In this document: piece after piece, positions 36,888 to 45,651 of the stretch
Position numbering within the stretch: the first letter of the stretch is position 1
Layout: every line of letters begins with the position of its first letter
Assembly (NCBI GenBank): GCA_965247565.1
Contig: CBDFHF010000001.1
Span: 1 to 64,000, forward strand
Source: CBDFHF01 sp965247565
GTDB taxonomy: Bacteria; Pseudomonadota; Gammaproteobacteria; Methylococcales; Methylomonadaceae
Reading direction: 5' to 3'
DNA: 64,000 nt
Position numbers and translations under genes: made by a program
The notes under the pieces: model-generated
Told to the model about the DNA's origin: nothing
The model's input: the letters and a program-made list of their open reading frames with translations, nothing else
Databases searched by the model: none

Positions 36888-37306
36888 GTTATTGTCCTTT
36901 GGGCAAGGTGAAACTCAGCTGATTTGTAAGTTGACCGTCTCCAAGCTATCTCCACTGTGAGTTGAGCGTCGCTTTTCATTAGGGTCTGTTTTCGAAACAG
37001 ATTATTGCATATAGGTAGTGCAATAGTGTCAAATAAATGACATTAACAGCCGAGGTTGATCCCATTGTTGTTTTTGGAAGGTAGGGGCGGAGCAAAAAAC
37101 ATCAAAACAGCAGAGGCAAGTGTATATCTGTTATAATTTCGGCTAGTGTTTTTGATGGCGGCAAGTGAGAACTGGTCTGACACGAGCAATCACCGTTTGT
37201 TATTTTCAGGTGTTCGCTATCAACTCCATCGAAACAGTTCTCTGCTAAGTCTTCCAGATTTTCTGCATGACGCTCTAATCAATATTTAATTTAGTTGAAA
37301 TAACAA
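36888..37306. other. Divergent intergenic region between the giant NTPase and lepA
   Basis: No gene was recognised. The NTPase side holds three consecutive inverted repeats between 36985 and 37042. The lepA side (37043-37306) shows no clear structure. Both promoters must be here, but no strong boxes were identified. Confidence 0.5.
36985..37042. promoter_or_regulatory. Three tandem inverted repeats upstream of the giant NTPase gene
   Basis: Dyad 1 at 36985-37001 is TCTGTTT-TCG-AAACAGA. Dyad 2 at 37003-37025 is TATTGCA, 9 nt, TGCAATA. Dyad 3 at 37027-37042 is TGTCA, 6 nt, TGACA. All arms are perfect. They begin 98 bp upstream of the NTPase start and more than 260 bp from lepA, so they most likely control the NTPase. 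Confidence 0.5.
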
Positions 37307-39106
37307 GTGGATTTAAAACATATAAGAAATTTCTCCATTATCGCTCATATTGACCACGGCAAGTCCACACTCGCGGATCGGTTCATTCAGATATGTGGTG
37401 GTTTGAGTGTTAGGGAAATGTCAGCGCAAGTGCTCGATTCCATGGATATAGAAAAAGAGCGCGGAATCACTATCAAAGCTCAGAGCGTTACTTTGGATTT
37501 TAAAGCCAAAGACGGCCAGACTTATCAGCTTAACTTCATTGATACGCCGGGCCATGTCGATTTCTCTTATGAGGTATCTCGTTCCTTAGCGGCCTGTGAA
37601 GGGGCTTTATTAGTGGTGGATGCCGCCCAAGGCGTCGAAGCGCAGAGTGTTGCCAATTGTTACACTGCTATCGAACAAGGCTTGGAAGTCGTACCGGTAC
37701 TTAATAAAATCGATTTACCTTCTGCTGAACCGGAACGGGTTCAAGCAGAAATTGAAGAGGTTATCGGCATTCCGGCGGATGAAGCGTTGATGATTAGCGC
37801 TAAAACCGGTTTAGGCGTTGAAGATGTGTTGGAACAGCTGGTATTAAAGGTTCCAGCGCCGCAGGGCAATATTGATGGGCCTTTACAGGCGTTGATTATT
37901 GACTCTTGGTTCGACAGTTATTTAGGCGTGGTGTCATTAGTCAGAATTGTACATGGCAGTATTCGCAGAAAGCAAAAAATCACTATCATGTCTACTGGCA
38001 AGTCGTTTATTGCTGAGAAAGTCGGTGTATTTACACCGAAGCGTTTAGAGAAAGACGTGTTAAATACCGGTGAAGTCGGTTTTGTTGTCGCTGGAATTAA
38101 AGATATTTTCGGTGCCCCGGTAGGCGATACTATCACCTGGACGGACAAACCCGCTGCTGAGCAACTCACTGGTTTTCAACGAGTACAGCCACGGGTTTTT
38201 GCCGGGTTGTATCCGGTGAGTTCTGATAATTATGAGGACTTGCGAGAAGCGTTAAACAAATTAAATCTGAACGATGCCGCTTTGCAGTTTGAACCAGAAA
38301 CTTCACAGGCTTTGGGTTTTGGCTTTCGCTGCGGTTTTTTGGGTATGTTGCACATGGAAATTGTGCAAGAACGTCTGGAACGTGAATATGATGTCGATCT
38401 GATAACCACCGCTCCCACTGTGGTTTATGAGGTAATAACCCAAAATGATCAGGTGCTGATGGTCGACAATCCGGCCAAATTGCCTGAAGGTGGTACAGTC
38501 AGAGAAATTAGAGAACCGATCATTCGTGCCAACATTCTGGTGCCCCAAGTATACTTGGGTGGTGTGATTTCGTTGTGTATAGAAAAGCGCGGCGTACAAA
38601 AAGACATGCAATACGTGGGTCGGCAGGTATCGTTGCATTATGAAATGCCTCTGAGTGAGGTGGTTTTAGATTTCTTCGATCGACTCAAATCAGTTAGCCG
38701 TGGCTTTGCCTCATTCGATTATGAGTTTCTGCGTTTTCAAGTAGCTGATCTGGTCAAGCTTGATGTGTTGATTAATGCCGAAAAAGTTGATGCACTATCT
38801 ATTATTGTGCATCGAGATCTCAGCCATAATCGCGGTCGGGATTTAGTTGAAAAAATGAAAGACCTGATTCCTCGGCAAATGTACGAAGTTGCTATACAGG
38901 CGGCTATTGGTTCCAAAATTATCGCCAGATCTACGGTGAAAGCCATGCGTAAAAACGTCATCGCGAAATGCTATGGCGGCGATATTAGCCGTAAAAAGAA
39001 ATTACTGGAAAAACAAAAAGCCGGTAAAAAACGTATGAAACAAGTTGGTAATATTGAGATACCTCAAGAAGCGTTTTTAGCGGTATTACAAATCAACAAA
39101 GATTAA
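37307..39106 (+). CDS. lepA: Elongation factor 4 (back-translocating GTPase)
   Basis: The product is 599 aa from a GTG start at 37307, the standard length. It is a translational GTPase acting on the ribosome. GTP-binding motifs are AHIDHGKST, DTPGHVDF and NKIDLPSAEPERV, and the LepA-specific C-terminus with KKKLLEKQKAGKKRMKQVG is intact. It heads the block lepA-lepB-DUF4845-rnc-era-recO-pdxJ, an order common in gammaproteobacteria; lepB follows after 38 bp. Confidence 0.97.
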   Translation: MDLKHIRNFSIIAHIDHGKSTLADRFIQICGGLSVREMSAQVLDSMDIEKERGITIKAQSVTLDFKAKDGQTYQLNFIDTPGHVDFSYEVSRSLAACEGALLVVDAAQGVEAQSVANCYTAIEQGLEVVPVLNKIDLPSAEPERVQAEIEEVIGIPADEALMISAKTGLGVEDVLEQLVLKVPAPQGNIDGPLQALIIDSWFDSYLGVVSLVRIVHGSIRRKQKITIMSTGKSFIAEKVGVFTPKRLEKDVLNTGEVGFVVAGIKDIFGAPVGDTITWTDKPAAEQLTGFQRVQPRVFAGLYPVSSDNYEDLREALNKLNLNDAALQFEPETSQALGFGFRCGFLGMLHMEIVQERLEREYDVDLITTAPTVVYEVITQNDQVLMVDNPAKLPEGGTVREIREPIIRANILVPQVYLGGVISLCIEKRGVQKDMQYVGRQVSLHYEMPLSEVVLDFFDRLKSVSRGFASFDYEFLRFQVADLVKLDVLINAEKVDALSIIVHRDLSHNRGRDLVEKMKDLIPRQMYEVAIQAAIGSKIIARSTVKAMRKNVIAKCYGGDISRKKKLLEKQKAGKKRMKQVGNIEIPQEAFLAVLQINKD

Positions 39107-39144
39107 CGCAACACTCTTTTCCACTTAACATAAATAACTGACAT

Positions 39145-39921
39145 ATGGACTTTGATTTTTCTTTTTTTCTTTTTGTGGCCACGCTGGTTACTGGTGTAAT
39201 TTGGGGTGGTTACCTGCTAATGCTTAAATCGACCAATCGGGTGTTTGACGAAAAAAACGAACCGCTGCTGGTAGAGTATGCCCGGTCTTTTTTTCCCATC
39301 GTACTGGTAGTTTTGCTGCTGCGTTCTTTTTTGGCGGAACCTTTCCGTATTCCATCAGGTTCCATGATGCCGACTTTACTGGTGGGTGATTTTATTTTAG
39401 TGAATAAATTTACCTACGGTATACGGCTGCCGGTCATTAATAAAAAAATTATCCCCATTAATGAGCCTAAGCGTGGCGATATTGTGGTGTTTCGTTTTCC
39501 TAAAGATCCCACCGTCGATTACATAAAGCGGGTGATTGGCTTACCCGGCGACAAGGTTTCTTATTACGATAAAACTATCAGTGTAAACGGTACACCAGTC
39601 AAACAGGTTTCTATCGGTACCTATCAGGGAGTAGGGCAAGGTCAGGACATGACCGGTGCAGAGCATTTGATCGAGGATTTAACGGGTGTTGAGCACAGTA
39701 TTCTCATCAGAAACGGCGTGCCCTCGGTAGAAGGCGTATTCGTGGTTCCTGAAGGTAGTTATTTTGCAATGGGCGATAATCGTGATAACAGTAACGATAG
39801 CCGTTATTGGGGATTTGTTCCTGAGGAAAATCTAGTCGGCAAGGCGTTTTTTATCTGGATGAGTTGGGACTGGCAGGGTAATGGCTTAGGATTCGGTCGC
39901 ATTGGCACAGTACTCAAATAA
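39145..39921 (+). CDS. lepB: Signal peptidase I
   Basis: This 258-aa inner membrane protease removes signal peptides from exported proteins. Two N-terminal membrane helices precede the catalytic serine in RIPSGSMMPTL near residue 73. The general-base lysine lies in VDYIKRVIGLPGD near residue 129, and GDNRDNSNDSRYWG marks the conserved C-terminal box. The protein supplies the processing activity for the many exported proteins encoded nearby. Confidence 0.97.
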   Translation: MDFDFSFFLFVATLVTGVIWGGYLLMLKSTNRVFDEKNEPLLVEYARSFFPIVLVVLLLRSFLAEPFRIPSGSMMPTLLVGDFILVNKFTYGIRLPVINKKIIPINEPKRGDIVVFRFPKDPTVDYIKRVIGLPGDKVSYYDKTISVNGTPVKQVSIGTYQGVGQGQDMTGAEHLIEDLTGVEHSILIRNGVPSVEGVFVVPEGSYFAMGDNRDNSNDSRYWGFVPEENLVGKAFFIWMSWDWQGNGLGFGRIGTVLK

Positions 39922-39961
39922 GCTACACTTATTAGCATTATCGTCCACAGCGGAAAAAAAC

Positions 39962-40339
39962 ATGAAATCAACGATTAAGCGCCAACAAGGGTTAACCTTA
40001 ATCTCAATTCTTTTTATATTAGGTTTTTTGGCATTTTGTATTTTATTGATATTTAAAATAGTGCCGATTTACATTGATCATAATAAAGTCGCCAATGCTT
40101 TGAAAGAAGTCAAAGCGATGTCAGGCGTAGAGACTAAAAGTGAGTCTCAGATCAGAAGTAGTTTGGATAAACAGTTCAATATGAATTACGTTTACGATGT
40201 GACTCAGGATGATATTAAAGTTGTTAAACACGGCACTTACCTTAAAGTCCAAATTGAATATGAGGTTGTAAGGAAACTGTTTGGCAATTTAAGCGTTCTT
40301 GCCGAGTTTAATGACGAGATTGAAGTGGGTCAGGAGTGA
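39962..40339 (+). CDS. DUF4845 family protein with pilin-like N-terminus
   Basis: The ATG at 39962 with a CGGA-type ribosome binding site gives 125 aa; upstream in-frame codons overlap lepB. The N-terminus QQGLTLISILFILGFLAF looks like a type IV pilin leader and helix, although no fifth-position glutamate follows. The rest is a small soluble domain. A gene of this family lies between lepB and rnc in many gammaproteobacteria. The function is unknown. Its stop overlaps the rnc start (GTGA). Confidence 0.85.
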   Translation: MKSTIKRQQGLTLISILFILGFLAFCILLIFKIVPIYIDHNKVANALKEVKAMSGVETKSESQIRSSLDKQFNMNYVYDVTQDDIKVVKHGTYLKVQIEYEVVRKLFGNLSVLAEFNDEIEVGQE

Positions 40340-41016
40340 TTAAAAACCCGGACATATTATGTAATAGACTCGGCTTAAAATTTAATAACTTCGAGCTTTT
40401 TACGCTAGCATTAACCCACCGTAGCGCTGGCTCGCGTAACAATGAGCGGCTGGAGTTTTTGGGTGACTCTATACTGGGTTTTGTAATTGCCAATAAATTG
40501 TACGAGCTATTCCCAGATGCGCCAGAAGGCGTGTTGAGTCGACTGAGAGCAAACCTGGTTAATCAGGGCTCATTAGCGGAATTAGCCAGAGAACATCAAT
40601 TTGGTGATTATCTTCGCTTGGGGCAGGGCGAAATGAAAAGTGGCGGTTTTCGGCGTGAGTCTATCTTGTCAGACGCTCTAGAAGCCATTATTGGCGCTTT
40701 GTTTAAAGATCAAGGCATGGATGCCTGCAAACAATGGATAGAGCAAACATTTGCCTCTAAATTGGCCGCTCTCACATTGGATAATTGGCGAAAAGACCCA
40801 AAAACACAATTGCAAGAGTTGTTGCAATCCAAAAAGATGGATCTGCCTGAATATGCTTTGTTATCGATGTCCGGAGTTGCTCACGAACAAATGTTTAAAG
40901 TTAGGTGCACAACAGCGCTAATCGATGAAGCTACGATTGGTGCCGGCGGATCTCGAAAAAAAGCTGAGCAATCGGCTGCAGAGCTGATGCTCGAATTACT
41001 CAATGAAGGAAAATAA
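40336..41016 (+). CDS. rnc: Ribonuclease III
   Basis: The product is 226 aa from a GTG at 40336 that overlaps the previous stop. It cuts double-stranded RNA in rRNA and mRNA processing. The signature NERLEFLGDSILG and the downstream DALEAIIGALFKDQG supply the metal-binding acidic residues; a double-stranded-RNA-binding domain fills about residues 155-226. Its stop is directly followed by the era start. Confidence 0.97.
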   Translation: MIKNPDILCNRLGLKFNNFELFTLALTHRSAGSRNNERLEFLGDSILGFVIANKLYELFPDAPEGVLSRLRANLVNQGSLAELAREHQFGDYLRLGQGEMKSGGFRRESILSDALEAIIGALFKDQGMDACKQWIEQTFASKLAALTLDNWRKDPKTQLQELLQSKKMDLPEYALLSMSGVAHEQMFKVRCTTALIDEATIGAGGSRKKAEQSAAELMLELLNEGK

Positions 41017-41898
41017 ATGAATTGTGGTTTTGTAGCCTTGATCGGCCGACCCAATGTTGGCAAGTCCACATTAATGAATCACCTGCTCAAGCAGAAAATC
41101 AGTATTACCTCGCGCAAACCGCAAACCACTCGACATAGAATTCTTGGAATAAATACCACTGAAGCAGGACAAGCCATTTACATGGATACTCCTGGCATGC
41201 ATAGCAATGAAAAGCGGGCGTTGAATCGGTACCTAAACCGGACTGCTGAAACCACTCTATTGGGTGTTGACGTCATCGTTTGGTTGATAGACGGATTGTC
41301 TTGGCACGAATACGATGAAGTGATTTTTAAGAAGCTAGCGCAAGCCGGGTTGCCGGTGATTTTGGCTGTCAATAAAGTGGATAAAGTCAAAGATAAAGAT
41401 GAAATTTTGGCTTTCTTTAATGATGCCCAACATCGCTATCCCTTTGAACATTTGGTGCCGATTTCTGCGCTAAAACGTACTAATCTCGATCAGCTTGAAA
41501 AATTGGTATTGGCCTTGTTGCCGGAAGGTGGTCTGATTTATCCTGAAGACCAAATAACCGATCGTCCGGAGCGGTTTTTATGTGCGGAAATCGTCAGGGA
41601 AAAATTGACGCGCCGATTGGGAGATGAGTTGCCTTATGCGATTACTGTGGAGATGGAGCGCTACGAGGAGCTGCCAAACATTACTAAAATCTATGCCATC
41701 ATTTGGGTTGAGCGAGAAAATCAAAAAAACATTGTTATTGGTAAAGATGGTGAAATGTTAAAAAAAGTGGGCACCGATGCCCGCCGGGATATGGAAACAT
41801 TAATTGGCCAAAAAGTTTATTTGCAACTATGGGTAAAAGTGAAAAAAGGTTGGTCAGACAACGAGCGCGCCTTACAAAGCCTAGGATTTAATGACTGA
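41017..41898 (+). CDS. era: GTPase Era
   Basis: This 293-aa GTPase helps 30S ribosome assembly by binding the 3' end of 16S rRNA. It shows GRPNVGKST (G1), DTPG (G3), NKVDK (G4) and a C-terminal KH domain with VIGKDGEMLKKVG. It begins one base after the rnc stop and overlaps recO by 8 bp, so the genes are translationally coupled. Confidence 0.98.
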   Translation: MNCGFVALIGRPNVGKSTLMNHLLKQKISITSRKPQTTRHRILGINTTEAGQAIYMDTPGMHSNEKRALNRYLNRTAETTLLGVDVIVWLIDGLSWHEYDEVIFKKLAQAGLPVILAVNKVDKVKDKDEILAFFNDAQHRYPFEHLVPISALKRTNLDQLEKLVLALLPEGGLIYPEDQITDRPERFLCAEIVREKLTRRLGDELPYAITVEMERYEELPNITKIYAIIWVERENQKNIVIGKDGEMLKKVGTDARRDMETLIGQKVYLQLWVKVKKGWSDNERALQSLGFND

Positions 41899-42586
41899 AT
41901 CTGCAGTTCATTTGCAACCTGCATTCATTTTGCAACATCGAACCTACCGAGAAACCAGCCTGATTATTGATGTGATTACACAGGATTTTGGCAGGTGTTC
42001 GCTATTAGCTAAAGGCGTTAGAAAAGTAAAGTCCAAAACCGCAGGTCTATTGCAGCCTTTTGTACCGTTAGCGTTGTCCTATGTCGGCAAATCTGAATTA
42101 AAAACCCTTAGTGCAGTCGAAGTTTCTGAACCTTTTGTACGCTTAGCTGGCATGGCGTTATATTGCGGTTTTTATGTCAATGAATTAGTCAGTTGCTTTT
42201 TGCACAAGGACGATCCAAACCCAGAAGTGTTTGGGTACTATAAACAATGTTTAATTAATTTGGCGGACAGTACAAAACTAGAAACGGCGTTGCGGGTTTT
42301 TGAACTTAACTTAATGGAAAGTATTGGTTACGGCTTATATTTCGGGCAGGATCAATCATTGAACCCGTCTGAGAAATATCGTTTTACAGTCGATGCTGGA
42401 CTTGTAGCGGCAGAAGATGGCGTTTTTTCCTCAGCGGCGTTAAAAGCAATCGTTGCACAAGAGTTTACTGAGCCAAGTGTATTAGCCGAAGCAAAATTGC
42501 TCATGCGAACTGTCATAGATAGTCATTTACAAGGTAAGCAATTAAAAAGTCGAACAGTCATCAACAAAATTATCAAGCAGTTATAG
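41891..42586 (+). CDS. recO: DNA repair protein RecO
   Basis: This 231-aa protein has an N-terminal OB fold (QPAFILQHRTYRETSLIIDVITQDFGR) and a helical C-terminal domain with LRVFELNLMESIGYGL. RecO works with RecR to load RecA on gapped DNA. It overlaps era by 8 bp, and pdxJ begins one base after its stop. Confidence 0.95.
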   Translation: MTESAVHLQPAFILQHRTYRETSLIIDVITQDFGRCSLLAKGVRKVKSKTAGLLQPFVPLALSYVGKSELKTLSAVEVSEPFVRLAGMALYCGFYVNELVSCFLHKDDPNPEVFGYYKQCLINLADSTKLETALRVFELNLMESIGYGLYFGQDQSLNPSEKYRFTVDAGLVAAEDGVFSSAALKAIVAQEFTEPSVLAEAKLLMRTVIDSHLQGKQLKSRTVINKIIKQL

Positions 42587-42587
42587 T

Positions 42588-43334
42588 ATGGCCAAGCAAG
42601 CTATTTTATTAGGTGTAAACATCGATCATATTGCCACTTTGAGGCAGGCGCGCGGAACGCGTTACCCTGAGCCAATTCAGGCAGCCTTAATAGCCGAACA
42701 GTCCGGTGCGGACGGTATCACCGCGCACTTGCGCGAAGATCGGCGGCACATTCAAGATCGGGATATTGCGCTACTAAAAGACTTGTTGCATACCCGTCTT
42801 AATATGGAAATGGCGGTGACAGATGAAATGATCGGTATGGCTGTTAAATTACAACCTTACGCCTGTTGTTTGGTGCCCGAAAAACGCGCCGAATTGACTA
42901 CCGAAGGCGGCTTGGATGTGATCGGTAACTATGCCCGTGTGCAATCGGCTTGTGCTAGGTTGGCAGATGCGGGTGTAGAAGTATCGTTATTCATTGATCC
43001 TGAGCAAAGCCAGATTGATGCGGCCGTTAAAGCCGGGGCCACGGTCGTGGAATTACACACAGGTTGCTACGCCGATGCAGAAAATGCTTCACATCAAGCT
43101 CAAGAATTAGCCAGAATTAAAAAAGCTGCTGGTTATGCACACAGCTGCGGTTTGCAGGTCAATGCCGGACATGGATTAAATTTTCACAATGTTGTCGACA
43201 TATGCCGAATTCCTGAGATCGTCGAGTTGAATATCGGCCACAGCATTATTGCTCAGGCCTTGTTCTCAGGCCTGGCGCAAACGGTAACTGATTTAAAAAA
43301 GTTGATGATGGACGCCCGGGCAACTCGTTATTAG
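42588..43334 (+). CDS. pdxJ: Pyridoxine 5'-phosphate synthase
   Basis: This 248-aa TIM-barrel enzyme closes the pyridoxine ring from deoxyxylulose 5-phosphate and aminoacetone phosphate derivative in vitamin B6 synthesis. The N-terminal GVNIDHIATLRQARGTRYP and the later VNAGHGLNFHNV are family signatures. It is the usual last gene of the rnc-era-recO-pdxJ set; a phosphatase gene follows after 11 bp. Confidence 0.98.
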   Translation: MAKQAILLGVNIDHIATLRQARGTRYPEPIQAALIAEQSGADGITAHLREDRRHIQDRDIALLKDLLHTRLNMEMAVTDEMIGMAVKLQPYACCLVPEKRAELTTEGGLDVIGNYARVQSACARLADAGVEVSLFIDPEQSQIDAAVKAGATVVELHTGCYADAENASHQAQELARIKKAAGYAHSCGLQVNAGHGLNFHNVVDICRIPEIVELNIGHSIIAQALFSGLAQTVTDLKKLMMDARATRY

Positions 43335-43345
43335 GTCAAGTCGAA

Positions 43346-44080
43346 GTGAAGTTACAGTTTTGCCAATTAACCTCAGTTGGGGATCGCACCAATAATCAGG
43401 ATTACATGGCGCATATTCTTGGAAAGGACTACGCCTTGTTTGTGGTTGCCGATGGCTTGGGTGGGCACAGTGATGGTGATAAAGCCTCGCGTTTTTTTTG
43501 CGAGGGCTTGCTGAAATCTGCTCCCATTTACAGTGAGCGCATCGCAGAAAATCCTGTCAAGATTTTTTCCGAATGGCTGGACGACGCTATTCACGAAATG
43601 CAAATCTTATTTGCTGGTAATACTGCGGCCCGCAAGGCCCATACCACTTGCGCGATTTTGTATCTGGATGACAATATTACCTTAACAGCTCATTGTGGTG
43701 ATTCGCGCATTTACCGATTAAATTCCAAGCAGGTTTTATGGCGTACTCGAGATCATTCGATCCCCCAAATGCTGCTAGATAAAGGCGAAATCTCCGAGCA
43801 GGAAATAGCTACGCATCCTGATCAAAATCAGTTAACTCGCAGTATAAATGCGCTGCGAATGCATGAAGCTGAAATCAACGTTTATCCGTCTATACAAGAA
43901 GGTGAAACTTTTATTTTGTGTAGCGATGGCTTTTGGGGACCAGTCAAGCCAGAAGAGCTATTGCAGTTAGCGCAGCCAAAAAGTGGTAAGAGGGAAATAA
44001 AAAAACTGGCTGGAATAGCAGAATTACGTGCTCACGGTAGAAGCGATAATGTGACAGTGCAATGGGTTAGGGTTAAGTAA
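43346..44080 (+). CDS. PP2C-family serine/threonine phosphatase
   Basis: This 244-aa protein starts at a GTG at 43346. Metal-binding motifs of the PPM/PP2C fold are visible: DRTNNQDY, VADGLGGHSDGDKAS, HCGDSRIYRL, and CSDGFWG followed by SDNVTVQWV at the end. It should dephosphorylate serine or threonine residues in the cytoplasm. No protein kinase gene is next to it. It may ride on the pdxJ transcript. The stop is 1 bp from that of the redoxin gene on the other strand. Confidence 0.92.
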   Translation: MKLQFCQLTSVGDRTNNQDYMAHILGKDYALFVVADGLGGHSDGDKASRFFCEGLLKSAPIYSERIAENPVKIFSEWLDDAIHEMQILFAGNTAARKAHTTCAILYLDDNITLTAHCGDSRIYRLNSKQVLWRTRDHSIPQMLLDKGEISEQEIATHPDQNQLTRSINALRMHEAEINVYPSIQEGETFILCSDGFWGPVKPEELLQLAQPKSGKREIKKLAGIAELRAHGRSDNVTVQWVRVK

Positions 44081-44081
44081 A

Positions 44082-44744
44082 TTACGCTGCTAACAGATTG
44101 GTTATTTTCGTTTCCAAATCAGCATCGTAACCAAAAGTGCAACTCCTCAAAATACCTTTTTTATCAACCAAGATATGCGATGGAGTACCTTGTAAACTAA
44201 ACAGAGTAAAGGTTTCGGCTTGGTAAGTTAATGATTGTAAGTACTGTAAAACTTGTTGAGTAATTCGCTGCTGATATTCGGCAGGTTGCAGCGCAAAATT
44301 GGGTATGTGTTGGTTGAGGTAGGCATCAACTTCAGTTTTGTCTACAACTGGCGAACGTTTGTTTAGCTGATCCATAGCCAGAGGGAAGGGTATGTGAAAA
44401 GAAAGTCGTCCTGCCATTAATTGTTTCTGATCGGTTAGTGCTTTTAGCGTTTCTCCGATAACTTGACCTGTCTCGCTAAGCAAACGCAAATTTTCCAGAG
44501 TGTTTTTATCAAAATCTTCAAAGGCGGTAGCTACGCCTAACACTGCCAAGCCTTGATCCGCATAGCGGTTATGAAAATCAACCGCTTGGGGTAGCGAGTA
44601 TAAGAAGCATCCAGGACAATTGACCTGAAAAACTTCGACTAAAACGACTTTGCCAAGTAAATCAGGAAAATTACAGGCTTTTCCCTGAACCCAGTCCGAC
44701 ACCGATAAAGGTGGGGCTTTCTGATTTAACTTGGCAGTAACCAT
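44082..44744 (-). CDS. Thioredoxin-like redoxin (TlpA/AhpC-type fold)
   Basis: This 220-aa protein has the redoxin opening APPLSVSDWVQG, the strand VVLVEVFQVNCPGCFLYSLP with a CPGC active-site pair, and the cis-proline block GTPSHILVDKKGILR near residue 190. A helical insertion of about 80 residues separates them. There is no signal peptide, so it should be cytoplasmic. Its start overlaps the metallopeptidase stop by one base (TAATG), so the two are coupled. Confidence 0.85.
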   Translation of the reverse strand: MVTAKLNQKAPPLSVSDWVQGKACNFPDLLGKVVLVEVFQVNCPGCFLYSLPQAVDFHNRYADQGLAVLGVATAFEDFDKNTLENLRLLSETGQVIGETLKALTDQKQLMAGRLSFHIPFPLAMDQLNKRSPVVDKTEVDAYLNQHIPNFALQPAEYQQRITQQVLQYLQSLTYQAETFTLFSLQGTPSHILVDKKGILRSCTFGYDADLETKITNLLAA

Positions 44745-45601
44745 TACTTCGTAAAGGTATTACAGCTGTCGATTCTGCCTGTACTAAGCCCGGTTTTTAA
44801 CCAGTGAACGCGTTGTTCGGCGGAACCGTGCGTAAATGACTCGGGGCTGACACGATGCCCTGATCTGCCCATTAAACGGTCATCGCCAATTGAAGCCGCC
44901 GCCCGCAAGCCTTCTTCAACATCACCGGGTTCTAACATTTTACGTTGCTTGTTGGCGTGGTAGGCCCATACGCCGGCATAACAATCCGCCTGCAATTCTA
45001 GTCTAACCGACAAGCCGTTGGCATCGGCTTGGCTTACCCGTTGCTGTAAATGATGTACTTGGTCAGATACGCCAAGAATATTTTGGATATGATGGCCAAT
45101 TTCATGACCGATCACATAAGCTCTGGCGAAATCACCCGGCGCGCCCAGTTCGCTTAAAGTGTGGAAAAAGCCCAGATCGATATAAACTTTTTGGTCACCA
45201 GGGCAGTAGAAAGGCCCCGTGGCCGCTGAGGACATGCCGCAAGCAGAATCAACCTGGTCAGTAAATAAACGTAGTTTTGCAGGTTGATAAGACTTGCCTA
45301 ATTCAGGCAGAAGAGCGGACCAAGTATCTTCGTTATCGGCCAATATAACTGATACAAAATCAGCCTCTTCGTCTTCGGTAGCACTACGTTGCCTGGGGGC
45401 GGAAGGAGTACTGCCCGACATATCGGTTAAACCGGACAACATGCTGAGCAATTGCATAGGATCTTGTCCCAGCATGACCCCGACCACAAACACCGCAATT
45501 GTCGTTTTTACACCTAACCGAATACCTCGCCCAGATGATGGCATTGATTCATCACGAGCATCTTCAACATTGGTACTGCGGCGACCTGATTTCCAAAGCA
45601 T
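44744..45601 (-). CDS. Putative neutral zinc metallopeptidase (YpfJ family)
   Basis: This 285-aa protein has a short cytoplasmic start, one membrane helix (about residues 29-50), a Ser/Pro-rich linker and a zinc peptidase domain. The zinc motif is HEIGHH near residue 167, with the upstream YCPGDQKVYIDLGFF and downstream ELQADCYAGVW giving further family signatures and the third ligand. Homologues (YpfJ/KPN_02809) are common, but their substrates are unknown. It sits just upstream of a coupled redoxin gene. Confidence 0.9.
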   Translation of the reverse strand: MLWKSGRRSTNVEDARDESMPSSGRGIRLGVKTTIAVFVVGVMLGQDPMQLLSMLSGLTDMSGSTPSAPRQRSATEDEEADFVSVILADNEDTWSALLPELGKSYQPAKLRLFTDQVDSACGMSSAATGPFYCPGDQKVYIDLGFFHTLSELGAPGDFARAYVIGHEIGHHIQNILGVSDQVHHLQQRVSQADANGLSVRLELQADCYAGVWAYHANKQRKMLEPGDVEEGLRAAASIGDDRLMGRSGHRVSPESFTHGSAEQRVHWLKTGLSTGRIDSCNTFTK

Positions 45602-45651
45602 GAGCGTATTCCGGTAGTGGGTTAAATAACGGGCGTTTTAAAAGTCAAAAA

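Noticed and set aside
36986..37000. LexA (SOS) box
   Set aside because: CTGTTTTCGAAACAG has nine bases between CTG and CAG instead of ten, so it is kept only as an unnamed dyad.
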